From contig CAMKTM010000016.1 in NCBI GenBank assembly GCA_946415695.1, positions 1-18,316 on the forward strand: a DNA stretch of 18,316 nucleotides, read 5' to 3'. This DNA is from an uncultured Prevotellaceae bacterium (lineage in GTDB: Bacteria; Bacteroidota; Bacteroidia; Bacteroidales; Bacteroidaceae). The stretch's first letter is position 1. The number at the start of each line of letters is the position of its first letter. Below, one piece after another: positions 7,604 to 15,600 of this stretch. The position numbers and the translations under genes are program-made. The notes below the pieces were generated by a model. The model saw nothing but the letters and a program-made list of their open reading frames with translations, did no database searches and was not told the DNA's origin.

Positions 7604-7956
7604 CTAAACTGCTGTTTCTGTTCTTATCAAATCTTGCACCTCCGTTTTTAGTAAGGGGAGATGGTTTATAATGATACTCCAAAGGATTTCGGAAGACAGA
7701 CTGTCATAAGCGTGTATGATGTAATTCCTTGTGTCCACTATCCTACGGGCATTTGTAATCCTAATGTCAGGGCATGCTTTAAGGATTCGGTTCATTGCTT
7801 CACCCATGATTTCTATATTACGCTCCACAGCTCTTCTGAGCATAATGTTAGAATCAAACTCATCGAAAAGCTTTTGGGACGATTGTCAAAGTAGGACAGA
7901 GTTTCTGTTACTGCCCCAAGAACGTCATACAGGTATTTCAGCAAAGCCTCATCCAT
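7604..7956 (-). pseudogene. hepT: HepT-like (HEPN) ribonuclease toxin, frameshifted
   Basis: HEPN ribonuclease of the MntA-HepT toxin-antitoxin system. The N-terminal part starts MDEALLKYLYDVLGAV at 7956 in one frame and runs to FDNRPKSF. The rest, DEFDSNIMLRRAVERNIEIM through the end at 7604, is in another frame. The two join at a run of four T on the minus strand (7866-7869); one extra base there would restore a single ~117-residue protein of normal family length. The active-site motif R-x4-H-x-Y is intact in the downstream part (RNYIIHAY), including the tyrosine that partner MntA AMPylates in characterised systems. The start overlaps the mntA stop by 8 nt (ATGGATGA), a normal coupled arrangement. 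No canonical slippery heptamer is evident at the junction, so a real mutation or a sequencing error is more likely than programmed frameshifting. Confidence 0.85.
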
Positions 7957-8251
7957 AAAGCGGTATCTTAGTCTTGTCAACATTGTGACGGAAAACAGGA
8001 TTACGAATAGACTTGTCCTCCACCAGGTCAACAGGGCGACCCAATTCCGACTCCAACGAATGTTTAAGACTGAAATAATTGGTCACATAATCTGTTATGC
8101 CTTCAGTATTGAAATGGACAAGGAAATCTATATCGCTGTCAGAATTGAACTTAGGTGTCAGTACAGAACCAAACACATAAAGGCTCAGCACACTATGTTG
8201 TTCGCATAGTGCAACGATCTTGTCAAAGGAGCCTGTTATAATCTGATTCAT
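7949..8251 (-). CDS. mntA: MntA-type nucleotidyltransferase antitoxin
   Basis: This ~100-residue minimal nucleotidyltransferase has the exact GSx10DxD motif: Gly28-Ser29 in YVFGSV and Asp40/Asp42 in SDSDIDFLV, which hold the metal and nucleotide. In characterised systems MntA neutralises HepT by transferring AMP onto its R-x4-H-x-Y tyrosine. I chose the ATG at 8251 (MNQIITGSF); a GTG four codons upstream (8263) is a possible alternative. A strong Bacteroidetes promoter sits ~35 bp upstream, overlapped by direct repeats. The gene is intact while its partner toxin is frameshifted, so the antitoxin has outlived the toxin or the toxin frame is variable. Confidence 0.92.
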   Translation of the reverse strand: MNQIITGSFDKIVALCEQHSVLSLYVFGSVLTPKFNSDSDIDFLVHFNTEGITDYVTNYFSLKHSLESELGRPVDLVEDKSIRNPVFRHNVDKTKIPLYG

Positions 8252-8285
8252 AAGTTCTAACACCTTGAATTAAGCTATATGCACT

Positions 8286-8333
8286 GCAAAGTTAGCGAAT
8301 TATCCAATTCATGCAAAGAAATCAGCGAATTAT
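8286..8333. repeat. Direct repeat overlapping the mntA-hepT promoter
   Basis: TGCAAAG followed by AGCGAATTAT occurs twice: 8285-8291 with 8294-8303, and 8312-8318 with 8324-8333. The 10-bp AGCGAATTAT copies are 30 bp apart, about three helical turns. One copy covers the -7 region and the other covers and flanks the -33 region, which suggests an operator (inference). Confidence 0.55.
8287..8317 (-). promoter_or_regulatory. Promoter of mntA-hepT (TTTG-19-TAACTTTG)
   Basis: On the minus strand TTTG (8314-8317) is followed after exactly 19 bp by TAACTTTG (8287-8294), a full match to the Bacteroidetes -33/-7 consensus. Transcription would start near 8280, about 30 nt before the mntA ATG. Confidence 0.75.
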
Positions 8334-8401
8334 TTATTTCCAAGGCACAAATTAATAACTAAGAAAAATGAACTATGAAGCTTTAGCTCGACGCTAGTCA
8401 A

Positions 8402-11056
8402 CTAAGTTCCCCCTCCTTTGACGAGTTTCTTGATGTCGTTGAGCTTGCTGAGGGCTTCGAAGGGGGTGAGGTTGTTGATGTCGAGGCCGAGGATTTCGTC
8501 GCGTATCTGGCAGAGGACGGGGTCGTCGAGCTGGAAGAAGTTGAGCTGCACGCCGCTGTCTCCTGCCCCTTGCTCCTTGCTCCTTGCCCCCAAGTTCTGA
8601 TGGTTGACGGCGCCTTCGAGTTCTTTGAGGATGACGTTTGCCCTGGCAACGATAGCCCTGGGCATGCCTGCGAGCTTCGCCACGTGTATGCCGAAGCTGT
8701 GCTCCGACCCGCCGCGTTCGAGCTTGCGCAAGAAGATGACCTTGCCATCGACTTCCTTCACGCTGACGTTGAAGTTCTTGATGCGGGAGAAACTCTTCTC
8801 CATCTCGTTCAGCTCGTGGTAGTGTGTGGCGAAGAGTGTGCGGGCGTGGCCGCGGCCAGTCTCGTGGATGTACTCCACGATGGCCCACGCAATGGAGATG
8901 CCGTCGTAGGTGCTCGTGCCTCGTCCCAGTTCGTCGAAGAGCACGAGGCTGCGTTCGGAGAGGTTGTTGAGGATGCCGGCTGCTTCGGTCATCTCGACCA
9001 TGAAGGTGCTCTCGCCGATGCTGATGTTGTCGCTTGCCCCGACGCGGGTGAAGATCTTATCGACGAAGCCGATGCGTGCGCTGTCGGCCGGCACGAAGCT
9101 ACCCATTTGTGCCATGAGGGTGATGAGTGCCGTCTGGCGGAGCAAGGCGCTCTTACCTGCCATGTTGGGGCCGGTGATGATGATGATTTGCTGCGTCTGT
9201 GTGTCGAGGAAGACGTCGTTGGCCACGTATCGTTCCCCGACGGGGAGCTGCTTTTCGATGACCGGATGGCGACCTCCGCGGATGTCTATCACGTCGCTGT
9301 CATCGACGATGGGCCGTATGTAGCGGTTCTCCTGTGCGCTCTGGGCAAAGGAGAGCAGGCAGTCGAGCTGGGCGAGGAGCGAGGCGTTCTTCTGTATGGA
9401 AGCAACGTAGGCAAACAGTGCCGTGACGAGCTGGTCGAAGAGTTGTGCTTCGAGGCTGAGGATGCGTTCCTCCGCGCCCATTATTTTGTCTTCGTACTCC
9501 TTGAGTTCCTGTGTGATGTATCGTTCGGCTTGCGTCAGTGTCTGCTTTCGGATCCAGTCCTGCGGCACTTGGTCCTTATAGGTGTTGCGCACCTCGAGGT
9601 AATAGCCGAATACGTTGTTGTAGCCAATCTTCAGGCTCTGTATGCCTGTTGCCTCTATCTCGCGCTGCTGCATTTCGAGCAGATATCCTTTGCCCTGATA
9701 GGCAATGTGGCGCAGTTCGTCGAGTTCGGCATTGACGCCGTCCATGATGACGCCGCCATTGCTTACCTGCAGGGGGCAGTCGGGACGCACCTCGCGGGCT
9801 ATGCGGTCACGCATCTCGGCACAGAGGTCGAGCTGCTGGCCTATCTCGCGGAGCGTGCCGTCCTCTGCTCCTTGGCACAAGGTCTTGATGGGTTCCACGG
9901 CCTGGAGGGCGATGCGTAGCTGAACGATGTCGCGGGGCGTGACGCGCCGGGTACTGACTTTCGAGATGATGCGTTCCAGGTCGCCCACCGTCCGCAGTTG
10001 CTCCAGCACGTCGTCGCGCATATCGGGATTGCGGAAGAAGCTCTCCACTACATCTTGCCTTTTGCCTATCTGCACGGGGTCTTTCAGTGGGAAGAGCATC
10101 CAGCGGTGCAACATGCGGGCTCCCATCGGCGTGACCGTCTTGTCGATGACGTCGAGGAGGGAGATGCCGCCTTCGTTCATGCTGCCCACGAGTTCGAGGT
10201 TACGGACGGTGAACTTGTCGAGGCGCACGAAGCGGTCCTCTTCTATGCGACGCAGGGCGGTGATGTGTCCGAGCTGCTGGTGCTGCGTCATTTCCATGTA
10301 TTGCAGGATGACGCCTGCCGCCACGATGCCGTTCTGCTGATGCTCCACGCCGAAGCCCTTGAGGTTCTTCACCTCGAAGTGGCGCAAGAGTTTCTCCCTC
10401 GCTGTCTGTTCCGTGAAGGCCCAGTCGTCAAGCTCGAAAGTGACGTAGCGCGTGCCGAAGCTGCCCTCGAACATCATCCGTTTGCCGCGCTCGTAGAGCA
10501 CTTCCTTCGGGGAAAAGGATGCCATGAGGCTGGCGATGTACTCCGTGGTGCCTTCCGTGAGGAGGAACTCGCCGGTGCTGATGTCGAGTAGCGACATGCC
10601 GCAGGCCTGCTTGCCGAAATGGATGGCGCAGAGGAAGTTGTTCTCCTTGTGGTTGAGCACGGTGTCGGCCATTGTCACGCCGGGCGTTACGAGTTCAGTG
10701 ATGCCTCGCTTGACGAGTGTCTTTGCCAGCTTCGGGTCTTCGAGCTGGTCACAGATGGCAACCCTCTTGCCTGCCCTGACGAGCTTCGGCAGGTAGGTGT
10801 CGAGGGCATGATAGGGAAAGCCTGCCATCGCCGTGTTCTGCGCGATGCCCGACTTGCCATTGTTCCTATGAGTGAGTGTGATGCCGAGTATCTCCGCAGC
10901 AATCACTGCATCGTCGGCATACGTCTCGTAGAAGTCGCCGCAACGGAACAGCAGCAACGCCTCGGGGTGCTTCGCCTTGAGGTCGAAGAACTGCTTCATC
11001 ATCGGTGTCAACGTTTGACCATCCCTTCGGCCATCAGCCTTTGATTCCTGTGCCAT
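8402..11056 (-). CDS. mutS: DNA mismatch repair protein MutS
   Basis: MutS recognises mispairs and small loops and starts methyl-independent or MutL-dependent repair. The 884-residue product (start MAQESKADG, preceded by AAAAGGAAAA) has the mismatch-reading F-x-E in GDFYETY (Phe42, Glu44), connector, lever/clamp helices, then the ABC ATPase with Walker A GPNMAGKS (629-636), Walker B LVLFDE (714-719) and DELGRGTS signature. Near the C-terminus GVQLNFFQ (835-842) resembles a beta-clamp-binding motif. The linker just before it (residues ~822-832, GARSKEQGAG) is encoded by a 7-bp tandem repeat, so unit gain or loss would shift the frame there. It is the last gene of a likely three-gene operon, 25 bp after the SemiSWEET gene. 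An upstream-extended frame exists but the leader there is not MutS-like. Confidence 0.97.
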   Translation of the reverse strand: MAQESKADGRRDGQTLTPMMKQFFDLKAKHPEALLLFRCGDFYETYADDAVIAAEILGITLTHRNNGKSGIAQNTAMAGFPYHALDTYLPKLVRAGKRVAICDQLEDPKLAKTLVKRGITELVTPGVTMADTVLNHKENNFLCAIHFGKQACGMSLLDISTGEFLLTEGTTEYIASLMASFSPKEVLYERGKRMMFEGSFGTRYVTFELDDWAFTEQTAREKLLRHFEVKNLKGFGVEHQQNGIVAAGVILQYMEMTQHQQLGHITALRRIEEDRFVRLDKFTVRNLELVGSMNEGGISLLDVIDKTVTPMGARMLHRWMLFPLKDPVQIGKRQDVVESFFRNPDMRDDVLEQLRTVGDLERIISKVSTRRVTPRDIVQLRIALQAVEPIKTLCQGAEDGTLREIGQQLDLCAEMRDRIAREVRPDCPLQVSNGGVIMDGVNAELDELRHIAYQGKGYLLEMQQREIEATGIQSLKIGYNNVFGYYLEVRNTYKDQVPQDWIRKQTLTQAERYITQELKEYEDKIMGAEERILSLEAQLFDQLVTALFAYVASIQKNASLLAQLDCLLSFAQSAQENRYIRPIVDDSDVIDIRGGRHPVIEKQLPVGERYVANDVFLDTQTQQIIIITGPNMAGKSALLRQTALITLMAQMGSFVPADSARIGFVDKIFTRVGASDNISIGESTFMVEMTEAAGILNNLSERSLVLFDELGRGTSTYDGISIAWAIVEYIHETGRGHARTLFATHYHELNEMEKSFSRIKNFNVSVKEVDGKVIFLRKLERGGSEHSFGIHVAKLAGMPRAIVARANVILKELEGAVNHQNLGARSKEQGAGDSGVQLNFFQLDDPVLCQIRDEILGLDINNLTPFEALSKLNDIKKLVKGGGT
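8561..8588 (-). repeat. 7-bp tandem repeat inside mutS (AGCAAGG units)
   Basis: On the plus strand units read TCCTGCC, CCTTGCT, CCTTGCT, CCTTGCC (8561-8588). The block is translated in mutS as the linker ahead of the QLNFF motif. Seven is not a multiple of three, so each unit added or lost changes the frame. Confidence 0.85.
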
Positions 11057-11081
11057 GAGTTTTTTCCTTTTAGACTTGTTC

Positions 11082-11372
11082 TTACGGCTTTCTCTTAAAA
11101 TAATCATTATACATCTTGATGCCAAACACGATGCAGCTGCAAGAGGTGGTAACAAGGTTTGTGAGAAACAATGCCCAGAGGATGTCTGGCTTGTGGAGTA
11201 ATCCCTGCAACATAAAGGCAAAGCCGCCCACGGCCATCATAAGAAAGGTAGGCAGAGCGATGCCGTCCGTGTTGCGCGTGCGGATGGTGGTGATGGCTTG
11301 AGGCAGATAGCCCATAATCATGCCGATGGAAGCCACCCAGCCACATATCTCGAAGAAGATTCCCTGTTCCAT
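11082..11372 (-). CDS. SemiSWEET-type PQ-loop sugar transporter
   Basis: This 96-residue membrane protein has three predicted transmembrane helices (~10-30, ~40-60, ~64-88) and the PQ-loop motif GYLPQ (21-25), the hallmark of bacterial SemiSWEETs, which dimerise to move sugars down their gradient. Trp66 and Asn72 in DILWALFLTN fit the conserved binding-pocket positions of the family. The basic C-terminus YFKRKP follows the positive-inside rule. Start at 11372 (MEQGIFFEICGW) gives the normal family length of 85-100; a longer upstream frame is antisense or overlapping noise. It lies 17 bp after the lipoprotein stop and 25 bp before mutS, so the three are probably one transcript. The substrate cannot be told from sequence. 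Confidence 0.9.
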   Translation of the reverse strand: MEQGIFFEICGWVASIGMIMGYLPQAITTIRTRNTDGIALPTFLMMAVGGFAFMLQGLLHKPDILWALFLTNLVTTSCSCIVFGIKMYNDYFKRKP

Positions 11373-11389
11373 GGTTACGTTACATGCTG

Positions 11390-12196
11390 TTATTCCACTG
11401 TGCCGACGTTGCCAAGCGAGAAGCTGCCGTCGGGGCTGAACGTCAAAGTAGCCGCGAAGGTCGGCATCGAGTCGTAGTTGAGCACAAGGCCGGTGACGTA
11501 CTTCAAGCCGGGCGTGCAAAGCACACGTATCTCGTCGGCGGACACATCGTAGCGCAACTGCTCGCCTATCCAAATGGGGTCTTCGTCGAAGCCTCCCATG
11601 TCGCTCACCGTGTCGGTGACACAGCAGAGTAGGCGGGCTCCGTCGTAGAACGAGATGTCCTGTCCGTCAATGCCATAGCAGAGGCGTTGGCGCAGCGCTT
11701 GCTGCACGTCGTAAGGGTCGATGCTTTGCGCCACACTGGCCGTGCCGTCCTCGGCAAAACGCAACTGGTAAAGACGCTCCACATAGATGCCTGTCCCCTC
11801 CATATCGCCACAAGCCAGCCACAGCAGCTGCTTCGCGGCATCGTATCGGGCCGAGGGCTGGTTGCCATGACGAATATCGGGGAAAGCCGTCGCCTTGCCG
11901 TCCTTAATGACCATGATGCCCATTCCCTCCGACGAGACCTCTTCGCTGCACCTCATCAGGCTCCACACGGTCAGGTTCCATTCTCGCTCGCCAAGAATCT
12001 GCTCATAGCGGTCGTCCGCCTCAAGCGATGCCATCACATCCCGCACCGCCTGCGAAGCCGAATCCTCCGCCAAAGCCTCTTCGATGGTACACGCCACCGG
12101 CTTTCGCTCCACTGACTTGCCCTTGCAGCCAACCACAAAGCCACAGACAACCCCTATGGCAGCAATCAGGATATTACGCTTCATTGTGTTCTTCAT
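11390..12196 (-). CDS. Predicted lipoprotein of unknown function
   Basis: The 268-residue protein begins MKNTMKRNILIAAIGVVCGF and has a good lipobox, VVGC, so it should be a diacylated lipoprotein. The mature part starts KGKSVERKP and includes ERQILGEREWNL-like and SMPTFAATLTFSPDGSFSLG segments; the alternating hydrophobic pattern suggests a mostly beta fold. I do not recognise a named domain. The start at 12196 is chosen because a promoter -7 box at 12226-12233 places transcription initiation near 12219; a second ATG (12184) is possible. It is the first gene of a likely operon with the SemiSWEET gene and mutS. Several cysteines in the mature protein (RCSEE, WLACG, RLCYG, RLLCCV, RVLCTP) are unusual in number. 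Confidence 0.8.
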   Translation of the reverse strand: MKNTMKRNILIAAIGVVCGFVVGCKGKSVERKPVACTIEEALAEDSASQAVRDVMASLEADDRYEQILGEREWNLTVWSLMRCSEEVSSEGMGIMVIKDGKATAFPDIRHGNQPSARYDAAKQLLWLACGDMEGTGIYVERLYQLRFAEDGTASVAQSIDPYDVQQALRQRLCYGIDGQDISFYDGARLLCCVTDTVSDMGGFDEDPIWIGEQLRYDVSADEIRVLCTPGLKYVTGLVLNYDSMPTFAATLTFSPDGSFSLGNVGTVE

Positions 12197-12225
12197 ATTA
12201 TTTATATATAATGTATTCGCCAGTG

Positions 12226-12256
12226 CAAAGGTACGTTTTATTTCTGTAACAACAAA
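12226..12256 (-). promoter_or_regulatory. Promoter of lipoprotein-SemiSWEET-mutS operon
   Basis: On the minus strand TTTG (12253-12256) is followed after exactly 19 bp by TACCTTTG (12226-12233), matching the Bacteroidetes consensus. The start point would be near 12219, giving a short AT-rich leader before the ATG at 12196. Confidence 0.78.
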
Positions 12257-12268
12257 ACAATCGGGGCG

Positions 12269-12304
12269 AAAAAACAGAGGCAAGGGAAGTGTCCCCTGCC
12301 TCTG
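12269..12304 (-). terminator. Intrinsic terminator after the MKK-type peptide gene
   Basis: The minus strand reads CAGAGGCA, a mismatch, GGG, a short loop, then CCC and TGCCTCTG, followed by six T (12274-12269). The stem is 11 bp with one mismatch. It lies ~65 bp after the 61-codon gene and just upstream of the next promoter, separating the two transcription units. Confidence 0.85.
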
Positions 12305-12327
12305 TGGGTAGTATATCATAGCCAAAT

Positions 12328-12351
12328 ACCATCCTGTAAACAGGAAATGGC
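12328..12351. other. Small hairpin in the leader of the terminator region
   Basis: CCATCCTGT (12329-12337) can pair with ACAGGAAATGG (12340-12350) apart from a two-base bulge, between the stop of the small peptide and the terminator. Its role is unknown; it may simply stabilise the 3' end. Confidence 0.35.
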
Positions 12352-12367
12352 TAAATGACAGATGAGT

Positions 12368-12553
12368 TTACCATTCCTCGTCCCAGAGGGACTTGCTGGT
12401 GTATTCCTTAGCGCCGATGTCTTTGCCGTCGCCTGTGCCGCCATTGCGGAGGATATTTTCGCCAGTAGTTTGGTCGCTTGCAGAGAGCATTGCTACGCTT
12501 TTCATGCCAAGTTCAACGGCAAGGAATGCCGGTGTGATATATGTCTTTTTCAT
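12368..12553 (-). CDS. Small MKKxYxxP-type peptide (61 residues), unknown function
   Basis: The product begins MKKTYITPAFLAVELGMKS and has a short Ala/Ser patch (MLSAS, residues 22-26) followed by a polar, Gly/Asp/Glu-rich tail ending SLWDEEW. Bacteroidales genomes carry many such short proteins, starting MKK-x-Y-x-x-P and having an L-A/S-A-S element near residue 25, often beside genes for large surface proteins. No cleavable signal peptide or membrane helix is clear and I do not know a function. It lies 109 bp after the 1002-residue surface protein gene in the same direction and has its own intrinsic terminator, which supports it being a real, transcribed gene. It could be a secreted or precursor peptide (speculation). 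Confidence 0.75.
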   Translation of the reverse strand: MKKTYITPAFLAVELGMKSVAMLSASDQTTGENILRNGGTGDGKDIGAKEYTSKSLWDEEW

Positions 12554-12584
12554 AATTTGAAGTTTAGATATTAAGAGAATTAGA

Positions 12585-12650
12585 AAATAAGAAAAGGAAG
12601 CGTGCCGCTATTTCACAAGCTGCATACGCAGCCCTTTCCTATTATCTTAT
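12585..12650. other. Imperfect inverted repeat between surface-protein gene and small peptide gene
   Basis: AAATAAGAAAAGGAA (about 12586-12600) is imperfectly complementary to TTTCCTATTATCTTATTT (about 12635-12652). Inside it GCTGC (12619-12623), ATAC and GCAGC (12628-12632) form a perfect 5-bp hairpin. There is no T-run directly after it, so it may be an attenuator or processing site and not a full terminator. Confidence 0.4.
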
Positions 12651-12662
12651 TTCCTACATTTC

Positions 12663-15600
12663 TTATTTTACCATTACCTTTTTGCCGTTCACGATGTTGA
12701 TGCCCTTCTGTGTCTTGCTCAAGCGCTGACCAGCGAGGTTGAAGATGGAGGTTGATTCTTCATTCTTCATTCTTAATTCTTCATTTATTCCAGTTGCGTC
12801 GTCGTCGAAGTCGAAGCTGAGAGCCTTGACGCCACTGCCGCCATCAACTGTGAAGTAAGCGCGGAAGCCCTTCAATGTGGCAGAAGCTGCGGTGAGCTTC
12901 TTCAAAGAACCTTCATTGCTGATGTAGAAGCTGCCTTCAGGAATTGAAGTTTTCTTAAGGTTACCTTTCATAGTAACGCCATTGAAAGAGATATCGGTGG
13001 TGCTTGTTGCAATTGTCTTGTTAGTTGCTGTGATGGTAGCAACATCTGCATCTGTCTTTACAATGTAGGGCTTTCCTGCTACGATACTTGTTGCACGAGA
13101 GAACTTCATGCTTGCATTCTCGCCGCTGCCACTAACGCCTGTCAGCTCGCGAACATCCCAACCACTGGGAATGTCATAGTCGAAGGGCAGGCAAAGACCA
13201 ATCCACTTGTCTGCTGTGATAGTGCGTGTAAGATTGATGTTCTGAGGTGTAATTGCTGATTCACTTGGAATACTATATTTTGTATTCTCTTCGTTGAGTT
13301 TCAATAGATAAACTAAGTAGTTGCCGTTTTCTTCGTTAAAGAATACATCCTTTACAGAATCATGGAACCACATACCAGAAACAACTTCCTTCTTATTGGT
13401 ATCGAAACAAGGATAGCCGTCATTGTCATTAAGATTTTGTCTGAAGCTGTTGCCAAGCCGGCCACAAAGTTCGCCAGAACGAACCATTTCCGTAGTCGCT
13501 TCGATTATCTTATCATTGTCGTTGGCTGATAATGTCGTGCTGTAGCAATTGATGTAAGTTCCTTGTGATAAGCGTACAAACTTACCGCCATTGTCACCTG
13601 TGATAGTTCCTGCATTATAGACATTTGTAAAGACAGAAGAGCCATTTCCTTGACATGCACAAATAGCAGCAACTTCGCTCGTTCCTGATATGTCACCGGT
13701 ATTATAAACATCAGTTACATAGAGATTACACTGGTATCCCCAGTTGTTGGCCACAAATGCGGACACATATGTCTTACCGTTAATAGTTGCTTCGTTGCCG
13801 CAGTGGCTAATTATAACATCTCCTCCACCCTTTGTCTCTCCAATAAAGGCTGCAGTCTGACCGCCAGTGTTAGTTACACTTCCTGTAAGAATCAGATTCT
13901 TGATAGTTGCTCCTCCTGTAGCAGCACCTATAAACGCCACACGGTCTGAACTGCCACTAATGCTGAGGTTGACCTTGTGTCCCATACCATCGAACACACC
14001 AGAGAACCTGCGGCTGTCTGTTCCGATAGGAGTAGAACAGTTAACGTCGGCTGTCAGATATGCAAAGCCTATAGATGTACCGTTGTTAACAGCTGTTGCG
14101 AAGGCTGCCATCTCTGAGTCATTGCTAATAGCGGTATAGGCTTCAGAGTATTCATCATATTCGTTCAACACGAGTTCTGACAACTGGAAGTTGGGATCAT
14201 TCAGACTTCTCGTATTTTCGACCTTCAGCATAAAGTGCTGATAAATACCTGGCGAATCCATTTCAAAGTGACCATATGCGAAGTGGTCTGTCGTGAGGCT
14301 GCTGGCAGTTGCATCCTCTTCACTGTCAATCAAAGTCCAGCCTGTTATGCTGCCATCTGTTGTTGGAGCAGCATCGCCAAGTGCGCCGTATAACTTGAAC
14401 TTTCTGGGATCGCGCTGTTCAGAGTCATTACTTGTCTGCATAGAGTAACTGGATGCAACGATTGGCTTCACAGTGCTGAATGTCACCCAGTTCGTTGCTG
14501 AATTATTTCCCTTACACCATTTTGTATTAGCAGAACCATCAAAGAGGTTGTTTGCAGGTTCGTTATTATAGTTGCCTCCACTGTAAATCTTGTCAGCGAT
14601 GTATGCTGTTTTTGGCGTTGTACTGTAGTCGAAAGCAATCTCTGCAAGCTGAAGTTCATCTTTTCCCACCATACTCTTCACATGAAATTTAAGATACTTG
14701 TATGATTTCTGTGAAGGATTAAACTTATACTTCTTTGCTGTCTTATTTGCTGAAGGCATTTGAGCATTATTAATATGAGCTATTACTTTCCATGAAGAAT
14801 GGCTAATACGAGCATTCCTTACGTCATCGGATTCTTCTGCCGCAGGAACAACGGCATCATCATTAGAGCCATAAAGAACCCATTCATAAGGATTACGATC
14901 AGGATAAGATTGTGTGTCACCACCAGTAGTTAGAGTAATTCCGTTTACATAGATCTGCTCTTTCGCCTCACAAATAACAAAGCATTCATTTTCTCTTGGA
15001 ACCTTGCGCAAACTGGTTTGCCATGCAGTAGAAGCCTCCCATTTTGTTTCGAGGTTCTGATCGAATGCATAATGATAATCACTATTACCTGTATTATGAC
15101 CATCTATAGGGGTTATTGCAAGCTGGCTATAATTCGTAAATTTGAACTCTGCCATCTGCATATAATCTCCCCAACTTCCAGAAAGCTCTGTGATGACTAT
15201 CAAGAAGTATGAATAGTAGTCATTCGAGTTTGAGAAATCAAGAGAAACAACTTCATAAGGGTTAGACTCTGTACCAACAGGAAGGGTCTCATTCTTATCA
15301 TCAATCAGCACCCATCCCTTTGAGGTAGGGTCGGTAGCTCCAGTTGAACTATAGTCATATACTGCATGACTGTCAGAAGAAAAGTTACCACCATATATCT
15401 TCCACTTCTTCCAGTTACGACCCTGACTCTTGTACGTATCATTTGCAATAGTTAATTCATAAGAGGTTGGCTTTACTGGAGAATTTGCCTTAACGATGAT
15501 AAACGGATAGTCATCATGTGATCCCCATTTGGTGTTCGTGCCATCCACCAGTTTTGCAGGACCTTCTCCTGCTCCCCAGTTAGAACCACGCACAGCAGTA

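Noticed and set aside
7860..7880. Programmed -1 frameshifting to make HepT
   Set aside because: The bases at the frame junction do not form an X XXY YYZ slippery heptamer in the upstream frame and no stimulatory structure is obvious, so a mutation or sequence error is the simpler reading.
8570..9919. 449-codon plus-strand open frame over mutS
   Set aside because: Antisense shadow of a well-supported MutS; composition is His/Val/Glu-rich with no motif.
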